From Prado023 sp963774745 (lineage in GTDB: Bacteria; Actinomycetota; Actinomycetes; S36-B12; CAIYMF01), in contig CAVZGE010000011.1 of assembly GCA_963774745.1 (NCBI GenBank), positions 434,001 to 498,000 of the forward strand: a stretch of DNA of 64,000 nucleotides, written 5' to 3'. The notes under the pieces were generated by a model. That model was not told the DNA's origin. It did no database searches and worked only from the letters and a program-made list of their open reading frames with translations. Of the stretch, positions 8,337 to 17,195 are shown piece after piece (the stretch's first letter is position 1; every line of letters begins with the position of its first letter). The translations under genes were made by a program, and so were the position numbers.

Positions 8337-9679
8337 GTCGGCACCTGCACCGTGGCGGTGAGGCCCCCACCGGGGGTCTGGTCGTGGGTGACGTGCACAC
8401 CGATGAGCTCGGCGAGCCGGTCCACGATGAGCAGCCCCATGCCGTGCTGGTTGCGGCCCACGTCGGCCGAGCCGGAGCCGAGCCCGGGCCCGTGGTCGAC
8501 CACGGCCACGGTCGCACCGCCGACGACCTCGGTGACGACGACCTCGACCGGCGAGTCCTGGGGCGTGTGCGAGAGGGCATTGGCCACCAGGTTGGCGACG
8601 ATGCGCTCGAGGAGGGCGGCGTCCGTGACCGCGACGACCGGGCCCGGCACCTGGCTCACCCGGATCCGCGGCGAGTCCCAGGTGGCGACCGCCCGCGCTG
8701 CCACCTCGGCGAGGTCGGCCGGGCGCTTGTCGACCAGCAGCACGCCCGCCTCGATCCGGGAGGAGTCCAGGACGGCGCCGAGGACCTCGTCGAGCCTGAT
8801 CGCCGACTGCCGCAGGCCGTTCAGGAGCTCGGCCCGGTCCGCGTCGGTCAGGGACCCCTCGGTCATCAACAGGGCGTCGGCCGAGACCCGGATCCCGGCG
8901 AGCGGCGTGCGCAGGTCGTGCCCGACGCTGGCCAGCAGCGTCGCCCGCGCCGCGTCGAGCTCGGCGAGCCGGGCGGATCGCTCCTGCGCGGCCACCAGCT
9001 CCTGGCTCTCCCAGGCCCGGACCACCACGGTGGCCAGTGCGTCGGCGAACTCCCGGTCCACGCCCATGACCTCCGGACCGTGACCGACCACGCGGAACCC
9101 GGGCGCGACCTCCACGTCGATCACCCGGTCGGGGGGCGGCGACGCCGAACCGTCGCGGGCACTGCCCAGGAGGACCTCCCCGGTGACGGGGGCCAGCAGC
9201 GAGGCCCCATCGAGATCCAGCGCGGAGCGGAACGCCCGCAGCGCGTCCGGCGCCGATGCCGCATCCGGGCGCAGCACCTCGGCCATCACGGCCTCGCGGG
9301 CGGCGGCCGAGGCGGCGGCCCGCTCCGAGCGCAGCACGACCTCCACCAGCGTGCTGACGCCCACCGCGAGCAGGAGGAACACCGCCAGGGAGACCCAGTT
9401 CTCCTGGGCCTGGATCTGGAACGTCCCGTAGGGCGCGACGAGGAACCAGTTGACCGCGAGGAAGGCCCCGACAGCGGTGGCGGCGGCCATCGTCCGGCCC
9501 GCGAACAGGGAGACGACCATGACCTCCACCAGCACGACGAGCAGCACCTCGGCCAGGCCCACCGGGCGCATCGCGGTGGCCGCGGCGATCGTGGCCACGA
9601 TCGCGGCGACGGCCAGCCCGACGGCACCGGGCCGGCGGCGCCATCTCGCGGTCGCGCTCGTCGCGCCGCCGGTGGTCAT
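8333..9679 (-). CDS. KdpD-like sensor histidine kinase without the N-terminal Kdp domain
   Basis: The 448-residue kinase has four membrane segments in a DUF4118-like region (about residues 17-110), a GAF-like linker, a dimerisation/phosphoacceptor region with His254 in VGHDLRTPL, and an ATPase domain with NLVANALSHT, DHGPGLGSG and GMGLLIVDRL. This equals the C-terminal half of KdpD; the usual N-terminal KdpD plus USP sensor of about 370 residues is absent. Short KdpD proteins of this kind occur in actinobacteria. The ATG at 9679 overlaps the stop of the KimA-like gene by 4 bases (ATGA). This fits a sensor dedicated to the carrier. Confidence 0.9.
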   Translation of the reverse strand: MTTGGATSATARWRRRPGAVGLAVAAIVATIAAATAMRPVGLAEVLLVVLVEVMVVSLFAGRTMAAATAVGAFLAVNWFLVAPYGTFQIQAQENWVSLAVFLLLAVGVSTLVEVVLRSERAAASAAAREAVMAEVLRPDAASAPDALRAFRSALDLDGASLLAPVTGEVLLGSARDGSASPPPDRVIDVEVAPGFRVVGHGPEVMGVDREFADALATVVVRAWESQELVAAQERSARLAELDAARATLLASVGHDLRTPLAGIRVSADALLMTEGSLTDADRAELLNGLRQSAIRLDEVLGAVLDSSRIEAGVLLVDKRPADLAEVAARAVATWDSPRIRVSQVPGPVVAVTDAALLERIVANLVANALSHTPQDSPVEVVVTEVVGGATVAVVDHGPGLGSGSADVGRNQHGMGLLIVDRLAELIGVHVTHDQTPGGGLTATVQVPT

Positions 9680-11601
9680 GCGCGCATGTCGACCATGCGA
9701 TCGGGCTGGTCGACCGCGTCCAGGATCAGGGGCACGCTGGTCACGATAACGCCCGGGAGGAACAGCAGTCGGGTCTTGAGCCGCAGCGCGGACTGGTTGT
9801 GCAGCAGGTGCTCCCACCAGTGCCGGACCACGTACTCGGGGACGAACACCGCCACGATGTCGCGCTGGCTCTCCCGCCGGATGCTGCGCACGTGGTCCAG
9901 GACGGGGCCGGTGACGTCACGGTACGGGGACGTGACGACGGTCAGCGGGACGGGGATCTGGCGGTTCAACCACTCCTTCTCCAGCCGCGCGGTGAGGCTC
10001 GCGTCGAGCTCGACGTGCAGGCCCACGATCGTGCTGGGGCGCGTGGCCCGGGCGTAGGCCAGGGCCTGCAGGGCCGGCCCGTTCAGCCGGCTGACCAGCA
10101 CCACGGCGTGCACCCGGCTGGGCAGCCGGACGCCGCCCTCCGGCGGCGACAGGCGCAGGTCGGCCATCTCGTAGTGGCGCTTGATGCCCAGCATGAGGGC
10201 CACGAACACCGGGATCGCCACCATCACGAGCCATGCGCCGTGGGTGAACTTGGTCAGGATCACGATGACCAGCACCAGGGAGGTGACCGAGGCGCCGACG
10301 AAGTTGACGATCCGCGAGGCCTGCAGGCTGCGCCGGCCGGTCGTGGCGGTGCGCAGCTCGGCGGTCCAGTGCCGGACCATGCCGAACTGCGACAGGCTGA
10401 AGGACAGGAACACCCCGAGGATGTAGAGCTGCACCAGGCGGGTCACCGAGGCGTCGAACGCCACGATCAGCAGCGCGGCGAAGGTCGCCAGCAGGATGAT
10501 CCCGTTGCTGAACACCAGCCGGTCCCCACGCCGGCCGAGCTGGCGGGGCAGGAAGCCGTCGCGCCCCAGCACGGAGGCCATCTGCGGGAAGGCGTTGTAG
10601 GCGGTGTTGGCCGCCAGCACGAGGACCAGCATGGTGGCGATCTGCAGGAAGTAGAACCCGAAAGACCCTGCCCCGAAGACCGCCGTGCCCAGCTGGGCGA
10701 TGACCGTCTGCTGCACGTAGTCCGCCGGGAGCCCGAGCTCCGTGGGATCCTCGGCGTACTTCACGCCCGCCGAGGTGGCCAGCAGCGTCACGCCGTAGAA
10801 CATCGTGATCGCCAGGGCACCCATCACCACCAGGGTGACCGCCGCGTTGCGGGACCGCGGCCTGCGGAAGAACGGCACCCCGTTGCTGATGGCCTCCACG
10901 CCCGTCAGCGCGGTGCAGCCCGAGGCGAACGCGCGCAGCACCAGGAAGACCAGCGCCAGGCCGGTCAGGTCCGCCCCGTGGACGGGGTAGTCAGCGCTCT
11001 CGGCGGTCACCCCATCACCGAACAGGGTCCGGACCGCGGCCATCCCGAGCATCACCAGCACCACCGCGATGAACGCGTACGTCGGCGCGGCGAACGCCCG
11101 GCCGGACTCGCGGATCCCCCGCAGGTTCACCGCCGTGAGGACGACCACGATCCCGACGCAGATCCCCAGCGTGTGCGGCGCGAGGTCCGGGAACGCGGAG
11201 ACCAGGTTGGCGACCCCGGAGGTCACCGAGACCGACACCGTGAGGATGTAGTCCACGATCAGCGCCGCCGCCGCGACCAGCGCCGGGGTCTGGCCCAGGT
11301 TCTCCTTGCTCACCGCGTAGGCGCCGCCGCCCCCGGGGTACGCGTACACCGTCTTGGAGTACGACGCGACCACGACCACAAGGAGGAACACCACCGCCAG
11401 CCCGACCCAGGGGGTGAGCGTCAGGGCTGCCGCCCCGCCGATGGCCAGGACCAGCAGGATCTCCTGGGTCGCATAGGCCACCGACGACAACGGGTCGGAG
11501 CAGAAGATCGGCAGCGCCAGGCGCTTGGGCAGGGTGGCGTGCCCAGCAGCATCGGAATCCAGCGGACGACCGACCACCAGGCGCTTCGCGGTGAGGAGCA
11601 T
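9676..11601 (-). CDS. KimA-like high-affinity potassium carrier (APC/KUP superfamily)
   Basis: The 641-residue protein aligns along its length with Bacillus KimA (YdaO) as I recall it. It has the N-terminal KRLVVGRPL, the loop SDPLSSVAYATQEIL, the YAYPGGGGAY motif, twelve hydrophobic segments (about residues 35-455) and a cytosolic C-terminal domain ending near WWEHLLHNQSALRLKTRLL. KimA is a proton-coupled K+ importer and in several species is controlled by c-di-AMP. No ydaO-type riboswitch was recognised in the short upstream gap. It is the first gene of a three-gene unit with the KdpD-like kinase and KdpE-like regulator. Confidence 0.88.
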   Translation of the reverse strand: MLLTAKRLVVGRPLDSDAAGHATLPKRLALPIFCSDPLSSVAYATQEILLVLAIGGAAALTLTPWVGLAVVFLLVVVVASYSKTVYAYPGGGGAYAVSKENLGQTPALVAAAALIVDYILTVSVSVTSGVANLVSAFPDLAPHTLGICVGIVVVLTAVNLRGIRESGRAFAAPTYAFIAVVLVMLGMAAVRTLFGDGVTAESADYPVHGADLTGLALVFLVLRAFASGCTALTGVEAISNGVPFFRRPRSRNAAVTLVVMGALAITMFYGVTLLATSAGVKYAEDPTELGLPADYVQQTVIAQLGTAVFGAGSFGFYFLQIATMLVLVLAANTAYNAFPQMASVLGRDGFLPRQLGRRGDRLVFSNGIILLATFAALLIVAFDASVTRLVQLYILGVFLSFSLSQFGMVRHWTAELRTATTGRRSLQASRIVNFVGASVTSLVLVIVILTKFTHGAWLVMVAIPVFVALMLGIKRHYEMADLRLSPPEGGVRLPSRVHAVVLVSRLNGPALQALAYARATRPSTIVGLHVELDASLTARLEKEWLNRQIPVPLTVVTSPYRDVTGPVLDHVRSIRRESQRDIVAVFVPEYVVRHWWEHLLHNQSALRLKTRLLFLPGVIVTSVPLILDAVDQPDRMVDMRA

Positions 11602-11735
11602 GGGTCCACCGTCGCCCCGGGCGTCGGGTCACCGCGGGAATCCTTGACGCGGTGTTGACGTCCCGCGGGCAGGCGCGCGGTTGCGCGTGGGCGGCATGCG
11701 CGGGAGGATGGGGGCCGACCAGTCAGGGAGTCCGT

Positions 11736-12644
11736 GTGCTCATTCCCACCGTGATCGCGGCGATCGACCTCGACCTCGACGTGCCCGTGCGTGCGGTGGA
11801 CCACGGGTCGACCCTGACGGGTACCGTGCTGGCCACGGCGCTGGACGACCTGGACGTCCGGGGCTGCGAGGTGGCCCTCGTCCGGACCACCAGCTACCTC
11901 TACCGCCAGGGGAGCCTGTACGGCGGGGCCGCGAGCGTGCCCACCCGAGCCACGGAGGTGGTCGGCGCCCGGGGAGTGCCCTGCGCCGGACCGCTGGAGG
12001 CCGGGGGGCACCTCGCGCTGCCGTTCACGCTCGCGGTTCCCCCCGATGGTCCGGGGACCGTCACCGGTGCCCTGATCCAGATCCAGTGGGCGGTCCGCGT
12101 CCGGATGCTGGTCACAGGATCGCCACCGAAGGAGCTGACCCTCCCGATCGTCGTCCGGTCGCGTGCAGCGGACCGCACCGGGGTCGCCGAGGCACCACCC
12201 GAGGCCGTGGACCGCGGGCTCGTGGCGCTGGGCTTCACCTCCCTGTCGTCGCGTCAGCTCGTGCCCGGGGCGACGATCACGGGGATGCTCGCGCTGGATC
12301 CGCGACGGCCGGGCTCGGCACGGGCACTGCGGGTCGAGCTGCTCCTGCGCGAGCAGGTCCACCGCGGCCCCTGGGTCGGCACGGACCCGAGGCGCAACCC
12401 GGCCGACCAGGCCAGGGAGCGCGACACCTCGGTGGCCGGGCAGGTCATCGCCCACCACATCGAGATGGACCCCCGGACCCCGGTCGCGCTGCCCTTCCGG
12501 CTGCAGGCGCCGGAGCGACTGCCCGCCCCCTCCCTGTCGACCGAGCAGTTCGCCACCTCCTGGATCCTGCGCGGCACTGCCGATCGGGCCCTGCGACCGG
12601 ACCCGTACGTGGAGCTCGAGCTGCACGGCGCGACCACGAGGTAG
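11736..12644 (+). CDS. Conserved protein with two possible arrestin-like beta domains
   Basis: The 302-residue protein has no signal peptide and no membrane segment. Its predicted beta-rich body falls into two similar halves: the first begins around IDLDLDVPVRAVDHGSTLTG and the second around LSSRQLVPGATITGMLAL. Both look like beta-sandwich domains of the arrestin/Vps26/SpoOM type, but this is only a pattern-based guess. The GTG at 11736 is the best start, because the composition upstream is not protein-like. It lies between two potassium carrier genes on the opposite strand, which may be coincidence. Confidence 0.65.
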   Translation: MLIPTVIAAIDLDLDVPVRAVDHGSTLTGTVLATALDDLDVRGCEVALVRTTSYLYRQGSLYGGAASVPTRATEVVGARGVPCAGPLEAGGHLALPFTLAVPPDGPGTVTGALIQIQWAVRVRMLVTGSPPKELTLPIVVRSRAADRTGVAEAPPEAVDRGLVALGFTSLSSRQLVPGATITGMLALDPRRPGSARALRVELLLREQVHRGPWVGTDPRRNPADQARERDTSVAGQVIAHHIEMDPRTPVALPFRLQAPERLPAPSLSTEQFATSWILRGTADRALRPDPYVELELHGATTR

Positions 12645-12713
12645 TGCGGACACGGCAGTCGGGAGCACCGTCACCGGGGACCGGCGCCCGTCCGGCCGTT
12701 CGACCCGACCCGA

Positions 12714-14631
12714 CTACAGGTCGACCTGGGTGCCGAGGGTGACGACTCGGTCGGTGGGGAGGTTGAAGTAGGCGGTGGGGCTGGCGGCGTTGCGGTGCAG
12801 CAGGGCGAAGAACCGCTCCGACAGGGCGGACATGTTGCCCCGCCCGGTGGCCACGAACGTGCGGTTGCTCGTGAAGTAGATCGCGTCGTCGGGCAGGACC
12901 GACATGGCCGGCAACGGCCCATCCTCGGTGTAGTCCTCGTCGCTGCGGATGGCCAGGATGTCCATGAGCAGCGGGACGTGCGGGGTCTCCATGAACCCGG
13001 AGCGGATCATCACCTGCTCGATGCCGTTGCCGTGGTAGGCGATCACGAACTTGTCCGGCTCGGTCACCACGGGCACCGTCGCGGTCAGGATCGACACCAC
13101 CCTGACGTGCTCGGGCAGGCTGTGCAGCAGCTGGACGTGGCTGCTCAGGCTCTGCGGGACGTCGTCGGGGTTGGAGGCCAGGAACACCCCGGTGCCGCGG
13201 CGTGCGGGCGATGCTGCCGTCCTCGATGCCGCCGTGCACGTCGGCCCAGGACAGCAGGTTGGCCCCGACGTGGCTGTGCAGCAGGTTCTGCCCGTGGTGC
13301 CAGACGAACATCACGACCACCACGGCCGCACCGATCATGATCGGCACGTACCCGCCCTGCAGGAACTTGGGCAGGGTCGCGGCCAGGAACGACAGGTCGA
13401 CGGCCAGGAACACCGCCACCAGGCTGCCCGCGCGCAGCGGGGTCCAGCCCCACGTGTGGACCGCGACCCCGTAGAACGCGATCGAGGTGATGGCCATCGT
13501 CCCGGACACGGCAACCCCGTAGGCGGCGGCCAGGCTGGCCGAGGACTGGAACATCAGGACCAGGGCGATGCACGCGACCATCAGCATGTAGTTCAGGGCC
13601 GGGATGTAGATCTGGCCCTCGGCCTGGCCGGAGGTGTGGGTCACCCGCACCCGGGGGAAGTACCCGAGCTGCACGGCTTGGCGGGTCAACGAGTACACCC
13701 CGGTGATCAGCGCCTGGGAGGCGATGATCGTGGCCATCGTCGCGAACCCCAGCATGATCAGGACCCAGGTCTGGTTCGGGGCCAGCGCGTACAGCGGGTT
13801 CTCCGCGGCCTCCGGCTCGTTGATGACGATCGCCGCCTGCCCGAGGTAGGCCAGGACCAGGGCAGGCTTGACCAGCGACAGCCACGCCAGCCGGATCGGC
13901 CGGGACCCGAAGTGCCCCATGTCCGCGTACAGCGCCTCCGCACCCGTGACGGCCAGGATGATCGAGCCCAGCAGCAGGAACCCGTGGATGCCGTTGCCGG
14001 TCAGCGTCTGGAACGCATACGTCGGCAGCAGCGCCCGGACGACGGTGGGTTCCTTGAGCACCTCGACGAGGCCCAGGCCGCCGATCAGCGTGAACCAGCC
14101 GATCATCACCGGGCCGAACACCTTCCCGAGCACCTGGGTGCCCCGCGACTGGACCAGGAACAGGACCAGCAGGATCACGCACGTGATCGGCACGACCAGT
14201 GATTCCAGGCGCGGGTTGAGCACCCCGATGCCCTCCACCGCGGACAGCACCGAGATCGCCGGGGTCAGCGCCCCGTCGCCGTACAGCAGGCCCGCGCCGA
14301 TCAGGATCAGCACCGCGGGGAACGTCGCCTTGCCCTTGGCCGTCCTGCGCAGGAAGTCCGGCAGCAGTGCGAGCAGGGCCAGCACCCCGCCCTCGCCGTG
14401 GTTGTCCGCGCGCATGATGAACGTCAGGTACTTGATCGTGACCACCAGGGTCAGCGCCCAGAACACCAGGGACGCGACCCCCAGGATCGTGTCGGCATCG
14501 CGGGTCAGGCCCTCGACGTCCAACGACTCCTTCATCGCGTACAGCGGGCTGGTCCCGATGTCCCCGAACACCACCCCCGTGGCCCCGACCACCAGCGCGA
14601 TCGTGCTGCCCCGGGGCCCGGGATGCTCCAT
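12714..14631 (-). pseudogene. kup: Kup-type potassium transporter, interrupted by an apparent 1-base frameshift
   Basis: From the ATG at 14631 the frame encodes a Kup (KUP/HAK) transporter with the signature GATGVVFGDIGTSPLYA, twelve hydrophobic segments, and motifs such as GDGALTPAISVLSAVEG. The frame fails at about 13195-13200 after DGSIARTP. The expected continuation (GTGVFLASNPDDVP) is intact in another frame and runs to a stop at 12714, giving the normal Kup C-terminal cytosolic domain ending near FNLPTDRVVTLGTQVDL. Removing one base around 13197 restores one frame of about 640 residues. This is either a recent mutation or a sequencing error. A GTG at 14739 is an alternative start. Confidence 0.8.
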
Positions 14632-14862
14632 CAGGGACTCGATCGACGGTCGCCCCCCGGGGGCTGGGCCCCCAGGTGCCCCGTTGCCGCCCGCGCGCCT
14701 CTGCCTCCTGGACACACTCGGACAGTACCGCGCGGACACTCCGGTCGATCCGCTGACGGGCCACCGCCCCTCCGCGCGACCCAGCCACCTGGCGCCCCGT
14801 CAGCCCGAACGGCGATCCACGGGGGTGCGGTGGGACCATCAGGGGGGACGAGGAGGTGGATC

Positions 14863-15846
14863 ATGGAGGTGCGGGTCCTGCAGGGGACGAGTGCGCAGGT
14901 GGTGCCGAACGCAGACCTGCCGGGGGTCCTGGCTGACCCCGATGCGATCGTCTGGGTGGACATGCCCGACCTCGACGACGAGTCGCTCAGCGTGCTGCGC
15001 GACGTGTTCGGCTTCCATCCGGTCGCACTCTGGGAGTGCCGGCAGCGACAGCGGATGCCCAAGTTCCACCCGTACCCCGACCACCAGTTCGTGGTCCTGC
15101 ACGCCCCGGAGCGGGGCGAGCACGGCCATGTCCACTACGTCGAGCTGGACCAGTTCCTCGGACCCCGCTACCTGGTCACCGTCCACGGGCCGACGAACCC
15201 GGCCGTGCCCGCGCACGTCCCGATCCGGGACACCTCCCTGGTCTGGGACCGCATCCGCGAGGGCCGGCTGCACCCGGGCACCCCCATCGAGCTGTCCCAC
15301 GCCATCGTGGCCTCGATGGTCGAGGGCATGGAGGAGTTCCTCGAGGTGGTCACCGAGGACGTCTGGGGCCTCGAGCAGCGCGTGACCCTGGGGGCGATGG
15401 GTGACCCGGAGGCGTTCCTCGACGAGATGTTCCGCACCCGGCACGCCCTGCTCGCCGTGTCGAACATCGCGGCCACGAGCCTCGAGGTCTACGACCGGAT
15501 GGTCTCGGTCGCCCACGGGATCACCGACGACGACCGCAACCTCCTGGCCGACAACATCGACCAGTTCCGCCGGGCGCACCGGCTGGCCGACGTGCAGCGC
15601 GAGTACCTGCAGGGGGTGATCGAGTTCTACCGGACCCGGACCGACACCAAGATGACCATCGCGGCCGAGCGCCTGGCGGTGATCGCCGTCGTCACCCTGC
15701 CCATCACTGCCCTGGCCTCGGTGCTCGGGATGAACGTGATCGTGAACACCCGGACCCAGGGGGTCCCGCTGGCCATCGCGCTCTTCGTCATGATCACGAT
15801 GTCCACCTTCCTGCTCCGCTGGGCCCGGCACCACGGCTGGTGGTGA
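14863..15846 (+). CDS. CorA-like magnesium/cobalt transporter
   Basis: The 327-residue protein has a long cytosolic N-terminal domain with acidic helices and two C-terminal membrane segments (about residues 265-285 and 297-318). The first is followed by the GMN filter motif in SVLGMNVIVN, diagnostic of the CorA family. Such proteins form pentameric Mg2+ channels, although some members move other cations. The ATG at 14863 has a strong AGGAGG site 7 bases upstream. It is divergent from the Kup gene, and the MFS gene follows 4 bases downstream. Confidence 0.9.
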   Translation: MEVRVLQGTSAQVVPNADLPGVLADPDAIVWVDMPDLDDESLSVLRDVFGFHPVALWECRQRQRMPKFHPYPDHQFVVLHAPERGEHGHVHYVELDQFLGPRYLVTVHGPTNPAVPAHVPIRDTSLVWDRIREGRLHPGTPIELSHAIVASMVEGMEEFLEVVTEDVWGLEQRVTLGAMGDPEAFLDEMFRTRHALLAVSNIAATSLEVYDRMVSVAHGITDDDRNLLADNIDQFRRAHRLADVQREYLQGVIEFYRTRTDTKMTIAAERLAVIAVVTLPITALASVLGMNVIVNTRTQGVPLAIALFVMITMSTFLLRWARHHGWW

Positions 15847-15850
15847 GCAG

Positions 15851-17080
15851 GTGCTCGGGACGAGGAGCACACCGACGGCGCACGCCGCCTCCCTGGCCGT
15901 GTTCGGCGTGTTCGTCGTGGTCGGGGTGGTGTTCGCCTCGTGGATGAGCCGCCTGCCGGCGATCCGGGATGCCCTCGGCGTCACACCCGGACAGCTCGGG
16001 CTGGTCCTCCTCGTGGGGTCGGCCGGGTCGGTGATCGCCCTCCCGCTCACGGGCTCCGTGGTCCATCGCGTCGGCACCCGGCGGACCACGCGGCTGGCTG
16101 CACTGCTCGCCACGGCCGGCCTGGTCACCGCCTCGATCGGGGTCGCCGTGGGCAGCACGCCCCTCGTCGCCGGGTGCATGTTCTTCGCGCTGATGGGCGT
16201 CGGCGCGTGGGACGTCTCGATGAACCTGCAGGGAACCGTCGTCGAGCACGACCTGGGCCGGGCGATCATGCCCCGGTTCCACGCGGGCTTCTCCCTGGGA
16301 GCCGTCACCGGGGCGGTGCTGGGAGCCGTGGCCGCGGCTGCGGGGATCCCCGCGCCAGGGCACATCATCACCGCAGCCACAGTCGCCCTTGCGGCTGCCT
16401 TCGTGCTCACCGGCCACTACCTGCCGGACGGCGAGCTGACCGCGACCGATCGCCACGGGCGTGAACCCGGCGGCCAACGTGGTCGTGCGCTGGCCGCGTG
16501 GACCGAGCGCCGCACGTTGCTGATCGGCCTGATGGTGCTGGCGGCCGCGCTGACCGAGGGCAGCGCGAACGACTGGCTGGCCCTGTCCGTCGTGGACGGC
16601 TTCACGACCTCCGATGCCGTCGGCGCGGTCACGTTCGGCATCTTCGTCGCTGCCATGACCGCCATGCGCTTCGCGGGCACGCGCCTGCTCGACCGCTTCG
16701 GCCGGGTCCCCGTCCTGCGGATGTGCGCCGGGCTCGCCCTGGCGGGGCTCGTGGTGTTCGCCCTCGCCCCGTCGCTGCCCGTGGCCATCGTGGCCATCGT
16801 GCTGTGGGGCTTCGGTGCAGCCCTGGGCTTCCCGGTCGGCATGAGCGCCGCGTCGGACGATCCGGCCCGTTCGGCCGCGCGCGTCTCGGTGGTGTCCTCC
16901 ATCGGGTACATCGCCTTCCTCGCCGGACCGCCGCTGCTGGGCATGCTCGCCGACCACGTCGGCTACCGGATGGCGCTGCTCACCATCGCGGGCCCACTCG
17001 TCCTGAGCCTGCTCCTGAGCCCGGTCGCCGCCCCGCTGCCCGCGTCGCAGGGCGGCACCGCACCGGGCCAGCGCCGCTGA
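15851..17080 (+). CDS. MFS transporter (YbjJ-like)
   Basis: The 409-residue protein has twelve hydrophobic segments and an early WMSRLPAIRDALGVTPGQLG segment that resembles the YbjJ/sugar-efflux-like group of the major facilitator superfamily. A second-half motif, AMRFAGTRLLDRFGR, follows. The substrate cannot be told. It starts with GTG at 15851, 4 bases after the CorA-like gene, so cotranscription is likely even though a functional link is not obvious. Confidence 0.85.
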   Translation: MLGTRSTPTAHAASLAVFGVFVVVGVVFASWMSRLPAIRDALGVTPGQLGLVLLVGSAGSVIALPLTGSVVHRVGTRRTTRLAALLATAGLVTASIGVAVGSTPLVAGCMFFALMGVGAWDVSMNLQGTVVEHDLGRAIMPRFHAGFSLGAVTGAVLGAVAAAAGIPAPGHIITAATVALAAAFVLTGHYLPDGELTATDRHGREPGGQRGRALAAWTERRTLLIGLMVLAAALTEGSANDWLALSVVDGFTTSDAVGAVTFGIFVAAMTAMRFAGTRLLDRFGRVPVLRMCAGLALAGLVVFALAPSLPVAIVAIVLWGFGAALGFPVGMSAASDDPARSAARVSVVSSIGYIAFLAGPPLLGMLADHVGYRMALLTIAGPLVLSLLLSPVAAPLPASQGGTAPGQRR

Positions 17081-17195
17081 GCCGCGCTGCTCCCGCCGGG
17101 TCCAGCGGCCCTGGGGTGCGGCGGCGCACCTCGCGTCCCTGGCCCGAGCCCCCTCGCATGGCCCGTGATGGGCGCCCACGGGCATGATGCTGGCC

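Noticed and set aside
11644..11660. Two TTGACG copies 5 bases apart before the gene at 11736
   Set aside because: No matching -10 at proper spacing for either copy; too short to call a promoter or operator.
11602..11735. c-di-AMP (ydaO) riboswitch upstream of the KimA-like gene
   Set aside because: The gap is only 134 bases, and no ydaO-type conserved segments were recognised.
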